Below, piece after piece: positions 1-7,971 of a stretch of DNA of 55,044 nt; within the stretch, counting starts at the first letter, position 1, and each line of letters begins with the position of its first letter. The position numbers were made by a program, and so were the translations under genes. The stretch spans positions 1 through 55,044 of the forward strand of contig NZ_LFML01000039.1 in assembly GCF_001044425.1 (NCBI RefSeq), given 5' to 3'. The notes below the pieces were generated by a model. The model saw only the letters and a program-made list of their open reading frames with translations, searched no databases and was not told the origin of the DNA. Source of the DNA: Streptomyces roseus (GTDB lineage: Bacteria; Actinomycetota; Actinomycetes; Streptomycetales; Streptomycetaceae).

Positions 1-677
1 GGGGCCGGGGCGGCGGCCGGAGCGGCACCGGCGGCGCCGATGACGGCCAGGACGGCGCCGACCTCGGCGGTCTCGTCCTCGTTGATCCGGATCTCCAGCA
101 GGGTGCCGGCGACCGGAGCGGGGATCTCGGTGTCGACCTTGTCCGTGGAGACCTCGAGCAGCGGCTCGTCGGCCTCGACGGACTCGCCGACCTGCTTCAG
201 CCAGCGGGTGACGGTGCCCTCGGTGACGCTCTCGCCCAGGGCGGGGAGGACGACGTCGGTGCCCTCGGCCGAACCGCCGCCGGCGGCCGCGTCAGCGGTC
301 GGCGCCGGGGCCTCGGCACCGGCCGGGACCTCGGGGGACGGGGTGGCCTGCGGTGCCTCGGCGGCCGGAGCCGCGGGGGCCTCGGCGGCCGGAACCTCGG
401 CGGCGACCGTCTCGGCCTCGGCGGCAGCCGGCGCGCCGGAGCCGTCGTCGATGACGGCCAGCTCGGCGCCGACCTCGACGGTCTCGTCCTCGGCGACCTT
501 GATGGACGCCAGGACGCCGGAGACGGGGGAGGGGATCTCGGTGTCGACCTTGTCGGTCGAGACCTCGAGCAGCGGCTCGTCGGCCTCGACGCGCTCGCCC
601 TCGGCCTTCAGCCAGCGGGTGACAGTTCCCTCGGTGACGCTCTCGCCGAGCGCCGGAAGGGTTACGGAAACCGACAT
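1..677 (-). CDS. sucB: Dihydrolipoamide acyltransferase (E2) of 2-oxoglutarate/2-oxoacid dehydrogenase, N-terminal part
   Basis: The 3' end of this minus-strand gene lies beyond the window start; only about 225 N-terminal residues are present. It begins [13 protein letters not shown] and holds two lipoyl domains, each with the lipoyl-lysine motif STDKVDTE, separated by a flexible Ala/Pro/Glu-rich linker; a third Ala/Pro-rich linker runs off the edge. The lipoyl lysines carry acyl groups between E1, the E2 core and E3 in the cytosolic complex. An ATG at 677 follows an AAGGAG ribosome site about 11 nt upstream. lpdA, the E3 partner, ends 57 nt upstream on the same strand, so the two are probably co-transcribed. 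The catalytic core is not visible, so whether it is succinyl- or another acyltransferase is inferred from Streptomyces gene order. Confidence 0.93.
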   Translation of the reverse strand, partial: MSVSVTLPALGESVTEGTVTRWLKAEGERVEADEPLLEVSTDKVDTEIPSPVSGVLASIKVAEDETVEVGAELAVIDDGSGAPAAAEAETVAAEVPAAEAPAAPAAEAPQATPSPEVPAGAEAPAPTADAAAGGGSAEGTDVVLPALGESVTEGTVTRWLKQVGESVEADEPLLEVSTDKVDTEIPAPVAGTLLEIRINEDETAEVGAVLAVIGAAGAAPAAAPA

Positions 678-734
678 GGTTTCAGTTGCTCCTTACGAAA
701 GTGCGGAAGTGGTCGTCGCGCCCGTGACTGTGGA

Positions 735-2123
735 TTAGTCGTGGGAGTGAAGCGGCTTGCCGGCCAGGGCCAGGTGGGCCTCGCCGAGCGCTTCGTTCTG
801 GGTCGGGTGCGCGTGGATGAGCTGCGCGACCTCGGCCGGCAGGGCTTCCCAGTTGTAGATCAGCTGGGCCTCGCCGACCTGCTCGCCCATCCGGTCACCG
901 ACCATGTGGACGCCGACCACGGCACCGTCCTTGACCTGGACGAGCTTGATCTCGCCCGCGGTCTTCAGGATCTTGCTCTTGCCGTTGCCCGCCAGGTTGT
1001 ACTTCAGGGCCACGACCTTGTCCGCGCCGTAGATCTCCTTGGCCTTGGCCTCGGTGATGCCGACCGAGGCGACCTCGGGGTGGCAGTACGTGACGCGCGG
1101 AACACCGTCGTAGTCGATCGGGACGGTCTTCAGACCGGCCAGGCGCTCCGCGACGAGGATGCCCTCGGCGAAGCCGACGTGCGCGAGCTGCAGGGTCGGG
1201 ACGAGGTCGCCGACGGCCGAGATCGTCGGCACGTTGGTCTGCATGTACTCGTCGACCAGGACGTAGCCGCGGTCCATCGCGACGCCCTGCTCCTCGTAGC
1301 CCAGGCCCTGGGAGACCGGGCCGCGGCCGACGGCGACCAGCAGCACCTCGGCCTCGAAGGTCTTGCCGTCCGCGAGGGTGACCCGGACACCGTTCTCGGT
1401 GTACTCGGCCTTGTCGAAGAAGGTGCCGAGGTTGAACTTGATGCCGCGCTTGCGGAACGCCCGCTCCAGCAGCTTCGAGCTGTTCTCGTCCTCGACCGGG
1501 ACGAGGTGCTTGAGGCCCTCGATCACGGTGATGTCGGAGCCGAAGGACTTCCACGCCGAGGCGAACTCGACGCCGATGACGCCGCCGCCCAGGACGATGG
1601 CCGACTCGGGGACGCGGTCCAGGACCAGCGCGTGGTCCGAGGAGATGATGCGGTTGCCGTCGATGTTCAGGCCCGGCAGCGACTTCGGCACGGAGCCGGT
1701 CGCCAGCAGGACGTGGCGGCCCTGGATGCGCTGGCCGTTCACGTCGACGGAGGTCGGCGAGGAAAGGCGGCCCTCACCCTCGATGTACGTCACCTTGCGG
1801 GAGGCGACCAGGCCCTGCAGGCCCTTGTAGAGCCCCGAGATGACCTCGTCCTTGTACTTCTGCACACCCGCGATGTCGATGCCCTCGAAGGTGGCCTTCA
1901 CGCCGAACTGGGCGGCTTCGCGCGCCTGGTCCGCGATCTCGCCCGCGTGGAGCAGCGCCTTCGTGGGGATGCAGCCGTTGTGCAGGCAGGTGCCGCCGAG
2001 CTTGTTCTTCTCGATCAGGGCAACGTCCAGACCCAGCTGGGATGCGCGCAGAGCCGCGGCGTAACCGCCACTGCCACCGCCGAGGATCACTAGGTCGAAA
2101 ACGGTGCTGGCGTCGTTCGCCAC
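735..2123 (-). CDS. lpdA: Dihydrolipoyl dehydrogenase (E3)
   Basis: This is a flavoprotein that reoxidises dihydrolipoamide on E2 with NAD+. The 462-residue product has the FAD dinucleotide fold GGGSGG at residues 15-20, the redox disulfide in GGTCLHNGC (Cys46 and Cys51), a second NAD-binding motif (VLGGGVIGVEFAS) and the C-terminal HAHPTQNEAL active-site region with the His-Glu pair. Length matches the family. The chosen GTG start is preceded by GGAGG at 7 nt; an ATG six codons further upstream would overlap that ribosome site and is less likely. The gene is first of a probable lpdA-sucB unit, and the promoter should lie in the 311-nt gap before it. Confidence 0.96.
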   Translation of the reverse strand: MANDASTVFDLVILGGGSGGYAAALRASQLGLDVALIEKNKLGGTCLHNGCIPTKALLHAGEIADQAREAAQFGVKATFEGIDIAGVQKYKDEVISGLYKGLQGLVASRKVTYIEGEGRLSSPTSVDVNGQRIQGRHVLLATGSVPKSLPGLNIDGNRIISSDHALVLDRVPESAIVLGGGVIGVEFASAWKSFGSDITVIEGLKHLVPVEDENSSKLLERAFRKRGIKFNLGTFFDKAEYTENGVRVTLADGKTFEAEVLLVAVGRGPVSQGLGYEEQGVAMDRGYVLVDEYMQTNVPTISAVGDLVPTLQLAHVGFAEGILVAERLAGLKTVPIDYDGVPRVTYCHPEVASVGITEAKAKEIYGADKVVALKYNLAGNGKSKILKTAGEIKLVQVKDGAVVGVHMVGDRMGEQVGEAQLIYNWEALPAEVAQLIHAHPTQNEALGEAHLALAGKPLHSHD

Positions 2124-2320
2124 GTCACGTCCTCCATGCATGTGCGCCGGGCACCGGTCCTCTGTGACCGGGCGGCGGCTGGTAATCGGCCGCTAGTTGT
2201 TCGGCCCTGTGGTGGGGGCCCTGTCCTGCCGAGAACCCATCTTCGCATTTGTCGGGGGAACGCGGGACGCCGGGCCCAGGATGTGGCAGGTCGTTCTGCC
2301 CGGAGCAAGGGTTACCAGTG

Positions 2321-2334
2321 CGTAGAAACCTACG
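2321..2334. promoter_or_regulatory. Short inverted repeat upstream of lpdA (possible operator)
   Basis: CGTAG and CTACG flank a four-base AAAC spacer about 200 nt before the lpdA start. It sits between the pepA-side hairpin and the lpdA gene, where the lpdA promoter must be. No clear -35/-10 pair was found. The rest of the 2124-2434 gap shows no convincing open reading frame. The operator role is inference from position only. Confidence 0.25.
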
Positions 2335-2354
2335 GATTTCGTTGTCGGTGAACA

Positions 2355-2396
2355 TGCCTCAAGCCTTGGTCGAGTATCCGGCCAAGGCTTGAGGCA
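2355..2396 (-). terminator. Hairpin terminator after pepA
   Basis: A perfect 15-bp inverted repeat (arms 2355-2369 and 2382-2396, containing GCCTCAAGCCTTGG and its complement) surrounds a 12-nt loop, 39 nt after the pepA stop. There is no U-tract, which is usual for Streptomyces terminators. It separates pepA transcription from lpdA. Confidence 0.75.
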
Positions 2397-2434
2397 GATC
2401 ACAGTCGCCGCTCCGCGGCTGTGTCAGGGTCGCG

Positions 2435-3976
2435 TCAGCCCAGGTCGCCGGTGGCCGTGCGCTCGGCCAGCCGCACCAGGGTGCGCACGGCGGAGCCGGT
2501 GCCGCCCTTGGGGGTGTAGCCGTACGGGGCGCCCTCGTGGAAGGCCGGGCCCGCGATGTCGAGGTGCGCCCAGGTGATGCCCTCGCCGACGAACTCCTGG
2601 AGGAAGAGGCCGGCCACCAGGCCGCCGCCCATCCGGACACCCATGTTGGCGATGTCGGCGGTGGGGGAGTCCATGGTCTTGCGCAGGTCCTCGGGGAGCG
2701 GCATCGGCCACGAGGCCTCGCCGACCTCCTCGGCGATCTCGTGGATCGAGGTGCGGAAGGCGTCGTCGTTCGCCATGATCCCGAAGGTGCGGTCGCCCAG
2801 CGCCAGCACCATCGCGCCGGTCAGGGTGGCGACGTCGACGATCGCGTCCGGGTTCTCCTCGGAGGCCTTGGTCAGGGCGTCGCCCAGGACCAGGCGGCCC
2901 TCGGCGTCGGTGTTCAGGACCTCGACGGTCTTGCCGCTGTACATGCGCAGCACGTCGCCGGGCTTGGTGGCCGAGCCGGACGGCATGTTCTCGGCGAGCG
3001 CGAGCCAGCCGGTGACGTTGATCGGGAGGCCCAGCTTGGCCACGGCGACGACGGAGGCGAACACGGCGGCGGCGCCGGACATGTCGCACTTCATCGTCTC
3101 GTTGTGGCCGGCCGGCTTGAGGGAGATGCCGCCCGAGTCGTAGGTGATGCCCTTGCCGACGAAGGCGAGGTGCTTCTCCGCGTCGGGGTGGGTGTAGGCG
3201 ATCTTGACCAGGCGCGGCGGGTTCTCCGAGCCCTTGCCGACGCCCATGATCCCGCCGTAGCCGCCCTTGGTCAGCGCCTTCTCGTCCAGGACCTGGACCT
3301 TGATCCCGTGCTCCTTGGCGGTCGCGGACGCGACGGCGGCGAAGGCCTCGGGGGTGAGGTCGTTCGGCGGGGTGTTGATCAGGTCGCGGGCGACGTTGAC
3401 CTCGGTCGCGACGACCGAGGCGCGCTCGGCGGCGGCCTTGTGCTCCTTGTCGCGCGGCTTGGCGCCCAGCAGGACCACCTCGGCGAGCGGCCGCTTGGGG
3501 CCGCCGTTCTTCTCGGCACCCTTGCCGGCCTTCTTCTCGCCGCCCTGGTAGACGGTGAAGGCGTACGCGCCCAGCAGCGCGCCCTCGGCGACGGCGGTGA
3601 CGGCGGAGGCGTCCTCCAGCGGGAGCGCGAAGGCGGCCTTCTTGGCGCCGTGCAGCGCGCGGGCGGCGGCGCCGGCGGCGCGGCGCAGGGCCTCCTCGTC
3701 GAACGACTCGTCCTTCTCGGGGACCGGGCCCAGCCCGACCGCCAGCACGACCGGGACCTTCAGGCCGTCCGGCGCCGGCAGCTTGGTGGTCTCGCCTTCG
3801 GCGCCCGAGGCACCGAGTGCGTCGAGCACGGCGGCGAGCTTTCCGTCGTACGCCTTGTCCACGGCCTCGGCGCCCGCGGCGACGACCGGGCCCTTGGGGC
3901 CCTTGGCCACGCCGACCACGAGGGCGTCGGCGCGCAGCGTCGCCGCGCCGGCAGTGCTGAGAGTCAGAGCAGTCAC
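2435..3976 (-). CDS. pepA: Leucyl aminopeptidase (M17 family)
   Basis: This is a cytosolic dimetallic aminopeptidase that releases N-terminal residues from peptides. The 513-residue product has an N-terminal macro-like domain and the M17 catalytic domain with the signature NTDAEGRLVLGDAL, the upstream GKGITYDSGGISLK metal/lysine region, and a C-terminal DIAGPAF segment. Length fits the family. The GTG start giving VTALTLSTAG was chosen because the domain begins there; an in-frame extension upstream (MADHPLG...) reads like non-conserved leader. The next plus-strand gene diverges 346 nt away. Nothing unusual was seen. Confidence 0.95.
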   Translation of the reverse strand: MTALTLSTAGAATLRADALVVGVAKGPKGPVVAAGAEAVDKAYDGKLAAVLDALGASGAEGETTKLPAPDGLKVPVVLAVGLGPVPEKDESFDEEALRRAAGAAARALHGAKKAAFALPLEDASAVTAVAEGALLGAYAFTVYQGGEKKAGKGAEKNGGPKRPLAEVVLLGAKPRDKEHKAAAERASVVATEVNVARDLINTPPNDLTPEAFAAVASATAKEHGIKVQVLDEKALTKGGYGGIMGVGKGSENPPRLVKIAYTHPDAEKHLAFVGKGITYDSGGISLKPAGHNETMKCDMSGAAAVFASVVAVAKLGLPINVTGWLALAENMPSGSATKPGDVLRMYSGKTVEVLNTDAEGRLVLGDALTKASEENPDAIVDVATLTGAMVLALGDRTFGIMANDDAFRTSIHEIAEEVGEASWPMPLPEDLRKTMDSPTADIANMGVRMGGGLVAGLFLQEFVGEGITWAHLDIAGPAFHEGAPYGYTPKGGTGSAVRTLVRLAERTATGDLG

Positions 3977-4322
3977 GGTGGTGAAGTCTCGCTTCCGTTT
4001 GTGTTGTGGGCCGAGTGGGTGGTCGGCCATCCGCAGCGATCGTATTCCGGCCCGGCGCCCGCCAGAAATGAGCCTACGCGTACGGGCTCGCCCGCACGCC
4101 AATCGAAGGTTTGGCAAGTTGTTCGATCAAGACGCCGGGAGATTCACCCATCCGTGGTTTCCGCACCAGGTTTGCCCCTTCGACCTGACGAGGTCCGAGA
4201 GACTCGACCCACTCTCGCAAGGGGACGCGGGGTCCCTTTGCATGATTTCCACAGAGCCTCCTCGGCCCGGCCGACCGCCACAGGGCCGTAGTCGAGTGAT
4301 GCCTGCGGGGGGAAAGGCCGAA
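3977..4322. promoter_or_regulatory. Divergent intergenic region between pepA and the exopolysaccharide block, with a hairpin at 4217-4241
   Basis: This 346-nt gap must contain the promoters of pepA (minus) and of the five-gene block (plus). The one structured element seen is an inverted repeat with 10-bp arms 4217-4226 and 4232-4241 (GCAAGGGGAC / GTCCCTTTGC, one G-T pair, 5-nt spacer), about 80 nt before the downstream start. It could be an operator or a 5'-UTR hairpin. No convincing open reading frame is present. Confidence 0.4.
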
Positions 4323-6350
4323 ATGGTCAACAAGAACCGGATGAACAGGGCTGCCGCCGCGATGGGGGTGGCAGCGCTGATCTCCGTGGCACTGCCCGCC
4401 GCGACCGCGCACGCGGCCGTGACACCGCGCATCGACCTGAAGGTGCTCGTCGTCGACGACGGCGGCAGCTCGGTCGACGCCATCACCTCGGAGCTCCGGG
4501 ACACCGGAGTCCCGTACACCCGGGTGCTCCTGGGCAGCACGGGCCGCCCGGTGATCAACGCCGGGTTCCTCGCCGACACCGTCGACGGCCGGCCGCGCGC
4601 CAAGTACCAGGGCGTCGTGCTGCCGAACGAGAACCCGTTCGGCGAGGGCTCGGCCGAGATGGCCGCGCTCAGCGCGTACGAGACGGCGTACGGGATCCGC
4701 CAGGTCGACGCGTACACCTGGGCCCACCCGGGCGTCGGGCTGGAGTACACCGACAACGGCGGCTACAGCGGGCAGCTCGACGGCACGCAGGCCGCCGTCA
4801 CCGCCGCCGGCAAGGCGGGCCCCTTCAACTACCTCGGCGGCCAGGTCGCCTTCGAGGACAACTCCGCCCTGGTCCCCGAGAGCTACGGGTTCATGGGCAA
4901 GCCGAGGGCCGGCTACACCAGCTACCTCGACGCACCCGTCGCCGGCGGACGGGCCTCGCTCGTCGGCGAGTACGCCCACGACGGGCGCAGCGAACTCGTC
5001 GTCACCTTCGGCTACAACCAGTACCAGCAGCAGTTCCGGCTGCTCGCCCGCGGCATCGTCGACTGGCTCACCCAGGGGATCCACCTCGGCCAGGAGCGCA
5101 ACTACTTCGCGGTCCACGTCGACGACGTCTTCGCCCCGGACGCCCGCTGGAGCAAGGAGCTCAACTGCACGCCCGGCGACTACGCCTGCCCGGGCGGCGA
5201 GGGCAAGGAGAGCACCATCCGGATGTCCGCCGCCGACGCCCAGTACGCGGCGCAGTGGCAGACGGCCAAGAACTTCAAACTCGACCTCCTCTTCAACGCG
5301 GGAGCGGGCGAGGAGTGGAAGGCCCAGAACGGCGGAACGGACGCCCTCACCGCGCAGCTCATCGCCGACCGGGCCACATACCGCTGGATGAACCACACGT
5401 ACTCGCACCCCTTCCTCGGCTGCGTCCAGAACACCGCCGTCGTCCCGTGGACCTGTACGAAGAACGCGGCGGGCGCCGTCAACTGGATGAGCCGGGCCGA
5501 CATCTCCGCCCAGATCCGCGACAACAACAACTGGGCCGCCTCCAAGGGCATCACCACCGACCGCACCGAACTCGTCACCGGCGAGCACTCCGGGCTCAAG
5601 ACCCTGCCGCAGCAGCCCCAGGACAACCCCAACCTGGCGGGCGCCCTCGCCGACAACGGGGTCAAGTGGGCGGGCAGCGACAGCTCGCGCGAGCCCGCGC
5701 AGCGCGCCGTCGGCTCCGCCCTGACCGTCCCCCGCTACCCGATGAACGTGTACTACAACACGGGCACCAACGCGGAGATGGCCGACGAGTACAACTGGAT
5801 CTACACCAGCCGCGCCGCCGGCGGCAGCGGGGTCTGCGAGGACAACCCCGCCACCTCCACCTGCCTCCCGGCGCCGCTCGACACCGCCACCGGCTACCTG
5901 GACTACATCGTCCCCGCCGAGGCGCGCACGGCCCTGCGCCACGTCCTGGCCAACGACCCGCGCCCGCACTACGTCCACCAGTCCAACCTCGCCGAGGACC
6001 GAACCCTCTACCCGGTGCTCAACCAGGTCCTCGACACCTACCGCACGCTCTACGCGCCCAGCGCCCCGATCGTGAACCAGAGCATGAAGGACACCGGCGT
6101 CGAGCTCAGCCGCCGCGCCGCCTGGGACAAGGCCGTCGCCGACAACCAGGTCACCGCCTACCGCATCGGCAAGGACGTCACCGTCAAGGCACCCTCCGGC
6201 GTCCTCGCCCCGGTGACCGCACCCACCGGCACCAAGAAGCAGCTCCTGCTGGGCGCCGCAGACTTCGGCACCGCCTACGCGGGCACCCGCTCGGCGTGGA
6301 CCTCGCCCGAGCTGATGCAGAGCGCGGTCACGCTCAAGCTGCCCAGCTGA
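4323..6350 (+). CDS. Secreted polysaccharide deacetylase, NodB/CE18 (Agd3/PelA-deacetylase-like)
   Basis: This 675-residue protein has an N-terminal signal peptide (basic start, hydrophobic stretch to about residue 30, ATAHAAV cleavage region). A roughly 220-residue beta-rich region follows, in the place where Agd3 carries its CBM87 module. A NodB-type metal-dependent deacetylase domain comes next, with HVDDV at 265-269 (Asp pair 267/268) and the metal motif HTYSH (His358, His362). The overall plan resembles Aspergillus Agd3 and the deacetylase half of PelA, which partly N-deacetylate galactosamine-containing polymers outside the cell. The ATG at 4323 follows a GGGGGGAAAGG ribosome site; an in-frame ATG at 4299 is less well placed. 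It is the first gene of a same-strand block with a PelF-like glycosyltransferase and two glycoside-hydrolase-like genes. The CE18 assignment is by motif, not by search; the substrate is inferred from the neighbours. Confidence 0.78.
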   Translation: MVNKNRMNRAAAAMGVAALISVALPAATAHAAVTPRIDLKVLVVDDGGSSVDAITSELRDTGVPYTRVLLGSTGRPVINAGFLADTVDGRPRAKYQGVVLPNENPFGEGSAEMAALSAYETAYGIRQVDAYTWAHPGVGLEYTDNGGYSGQLDGTQAAVTAAGKAGPFNYLGGQVAFEDNSALVPESYGFMGKPRAGYTSYLDAPVAGGRASLVGEYAHDGRSELVVTFGYNQYQQQFRLLARGIVDWLTQGIHLGQERNYFAVHVDDVFAPDARWSKELNCTPGDYACPGGEGKESTIRMSAADAQYAAQWQTAKNFKLDLLFNAGAGEEWKAQNGGTDALTAQLIADRATYRWMNHTYSHPFLGCVQNTAVVPWTCTKNAAGAVNWMSRADISAQIRDNNNWAASKGITTDRTELVTGEHSGLKTLPQQPQDNPNLAGALADNGVKWAGSDSSREPAQRAVGSALTVPRYPMNVYYNTGTNAEMADEYNWIYTSRAAGGSGVCEDNPATSTCLPAPLDTATGYLDYIVPAEARTALRHVLANDPRPHYVHQSNLAEDRTLYPVLNQVLDTYRTLYAPSAPIVNQSMKDTGVELSRRAAWDKAVADNQVTAYRIGKDVTVKAPSGVLAPVTAPTGTKKQLLLGAADFGTAYAGTRSAWTSPELMQSAVTLKLPS

Positions 6351-6456
6351 CCCGCCTTCAGGCCGACCGCGGCCGGCTTCGACACCCGGTACCACCTGCG
6401 CCGGCGCTCCACCACACGGGCGCCGGCCCCTTTTCCGTCCTGGGGGGACACAGCAC

Positions 6457-7971
6457 ATGAGTCATGGGCGTCACGTCACCATGCTCACCGAAGGCACCTA
6501 TCCGCACGTCCACGGGGGAGTCAGCACCTGGTGCGACCAGCTGGTACGCGGGATGCCGGAGGTCGACTTCAACGTCATAGCCCTGACCGGCTCCGGGCGC
6601 GAGCCGGTCACCTGGGAGCTGCCCCGCAACGTCTACCGGCACACCGCCGTCCCGCTCTGGGGGCCGGTTCCCGGCCGCGGCCGCCGCTCGGCCCTGCGGG
6701 GCAAGGCCCACCGCCGGTTCACGGCAACGTACGAAACCTTCCTGCTCTCCCTGCTCGATCCCACCCATGGCGGCTTCAGTGAAGCCCTGCACGAACTCGC
6801 CGTCCTGGCCCGGGCCGGCCGCCTCGCCCCGGCCCTGCGCTCCGAAACGGTCCTGCGCCTGCTGATGGACGTGTGGACCCGGCCCGGCTTCCCCACCGCC
6901 GCGGCCGAGCCCACCGTCCACGACGCGCTCACCGCCACCGACCTGATCGAGCACGCGCTGCGGCCGCTGGCCGTGCGCATCCCGCCCGACAGCGTCGCGC
7001 ACGCGGTCAGCAGCGGACTCGCCACCCTGCCGGCGCTCGCCGCCAAGTACCTCGACAAGGTGCCCTTCCTCCTCACCGAGCACGGCATCTACCTGCGCGA
7101 GCGCTACCTCGGCTACCGCACCGCCGCGCAGCGCTGGCCCGTCAAGGCCCTGCTGCTCGGCTTCTACCGGGAGCTCAACACCGAGGGCTACCGGCAGGCC
7201 GACCTCATCACCCCGTGCAACCAGTACAACCGCCGCTGGGAGGAGCGCGGCGGCGCCGCCCCCGACCGCATCCGCACGGTCTACAACGGCGTCGACCCGT
7301 ACGCCTTCCCCGACGCGGGACCCGAACCCGAGGTGCCCACCCTCAGCTGGTGCGGGCGCATCGACCCGATCAAGGACCTCGAAACCCTCATCCGGGCCTA
7401 CGCGTTCATGCGCGAGGAGCTGCCCGCCCTGCGGCTGCGCCTGTTCGGCCCGGTCCCGGCCGGCTGCGAGGAGTACAGGATCCGCCTGGAGGAGCTCGGC
7501 GCCGAACTCGGCGTGGCCGACGGGATCTCCTACGAGGGTCGCGTCTCGGACGTCGCCCAGGCCTACGCGGCGGGGAGCCTCGTCATGCTCTCCAGCATCA
7601 GCGAGGGCTTCCCGTTCAGCATCATCGAGGCCATGTCCTGCGGGCGCACCACCGTCTCCACCGACGTCGGCGGGGTGCGCGAGGCGGTCGGCGACACCGG
7701 GCTCGTGGTCCCGCCGCGCGAACCGCAGACGATGGCCGGCGCCGCCCTCGCCCTGCTCCGCGACCCCGAACGCCGCGCCGAACTGGGCCGCCGCTCCCGC
7801 AAACGGGTCGTCGAGAAGTTCACCCTCCACCAGTCCGTGGACGGCTTCCGCCACATCTACCGCGAACTCGCCGGCCAGCCCGTCCTGCCGGTCCGCCCCG
7901 GCGACGACTGGACGCAGCGGCTCGCCGACCCCTGGTACCGCGAACTCGCCGCCGACGGGAGCCTGTGGTGA
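6457..7971 (+). CDS. GT4 glycosyltransferase, PelF-like (DUF3492 N-terminus)
   Basis: The 504-residue cytosolic protein opens with a segment typical of the PelF/DUF3492 group (MLTEGTYPHVHGGVSTWC). It continues with a GT-B/GT4 acceptor half and a C-terminal donor half containing CGRIDPIKDLETLIRAY and the EGFPFSIIE motif (Glu383 and Glu391, the E-x7-E signature). PelF uses UDP-sugars (UDP-GlcNAc/GalNAc type) to polymerise the Pel chain, so this is the probable polymerising enzyme of the block. It begins 106 nt after the deacetylase gene behind a GGGGGGA ribosome site and overlaps the next gene by 4 bp. No signal peptide or membrane segment was seen, so it needs a membrane partner, most simply the next gene product. 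The donor sugar is not determined by the sequence. Confidence 0.85.
   Translation: MSHGRHVTMLTEGTYPHVHGGVSTWCDQLVRGMPEVDFNVIALTGSGREPVTWELPRNVYRHTAVPLWGPVPGRGRRSALRGKAHRRFTATYETFLLSLLDPTHGGFSEALHELAVLARAGRLAPALRSETVLRLLMDVWTRPGFPTAAAEPTVHDALTATDLIEHALRPLAVRIPPDSVAHAVSSGLATLPALAAKYLDKVPFLLTEHGIYLRERYLGYRTAAQRWPVKALLLGFYRELNTEGYRQADLITPCNQYNRRWEERGGAAPDRIRTVYNGVDPYAFPDAGPEPEVPTLSWCGRIDPIKDLETLIRAYAFMREELPALRLRLFGPVPAGCEEYRIRLEELGAELGVADGISYEGRVSDVAQAYAAGSLVMLSSISEGFPFSIIEAMSCGRTTVSTDVGGVREAVGDTGLVVPPREPQTMAGAALALLRDPERRAELGRRSRKRVVEKFTLHQSVDGFRHIYRELAGQPVLPVRPGDDWTQRLADPWYRELAADGSLW

Noticed and set aside
40..738. Long plus-strand reading frame opposite sucB
   Set aside because: It is the antisense of the lipoyl domains; the minus strand encodes clear STDKVDTE motifs, so this frame is a GC-bias shadow.
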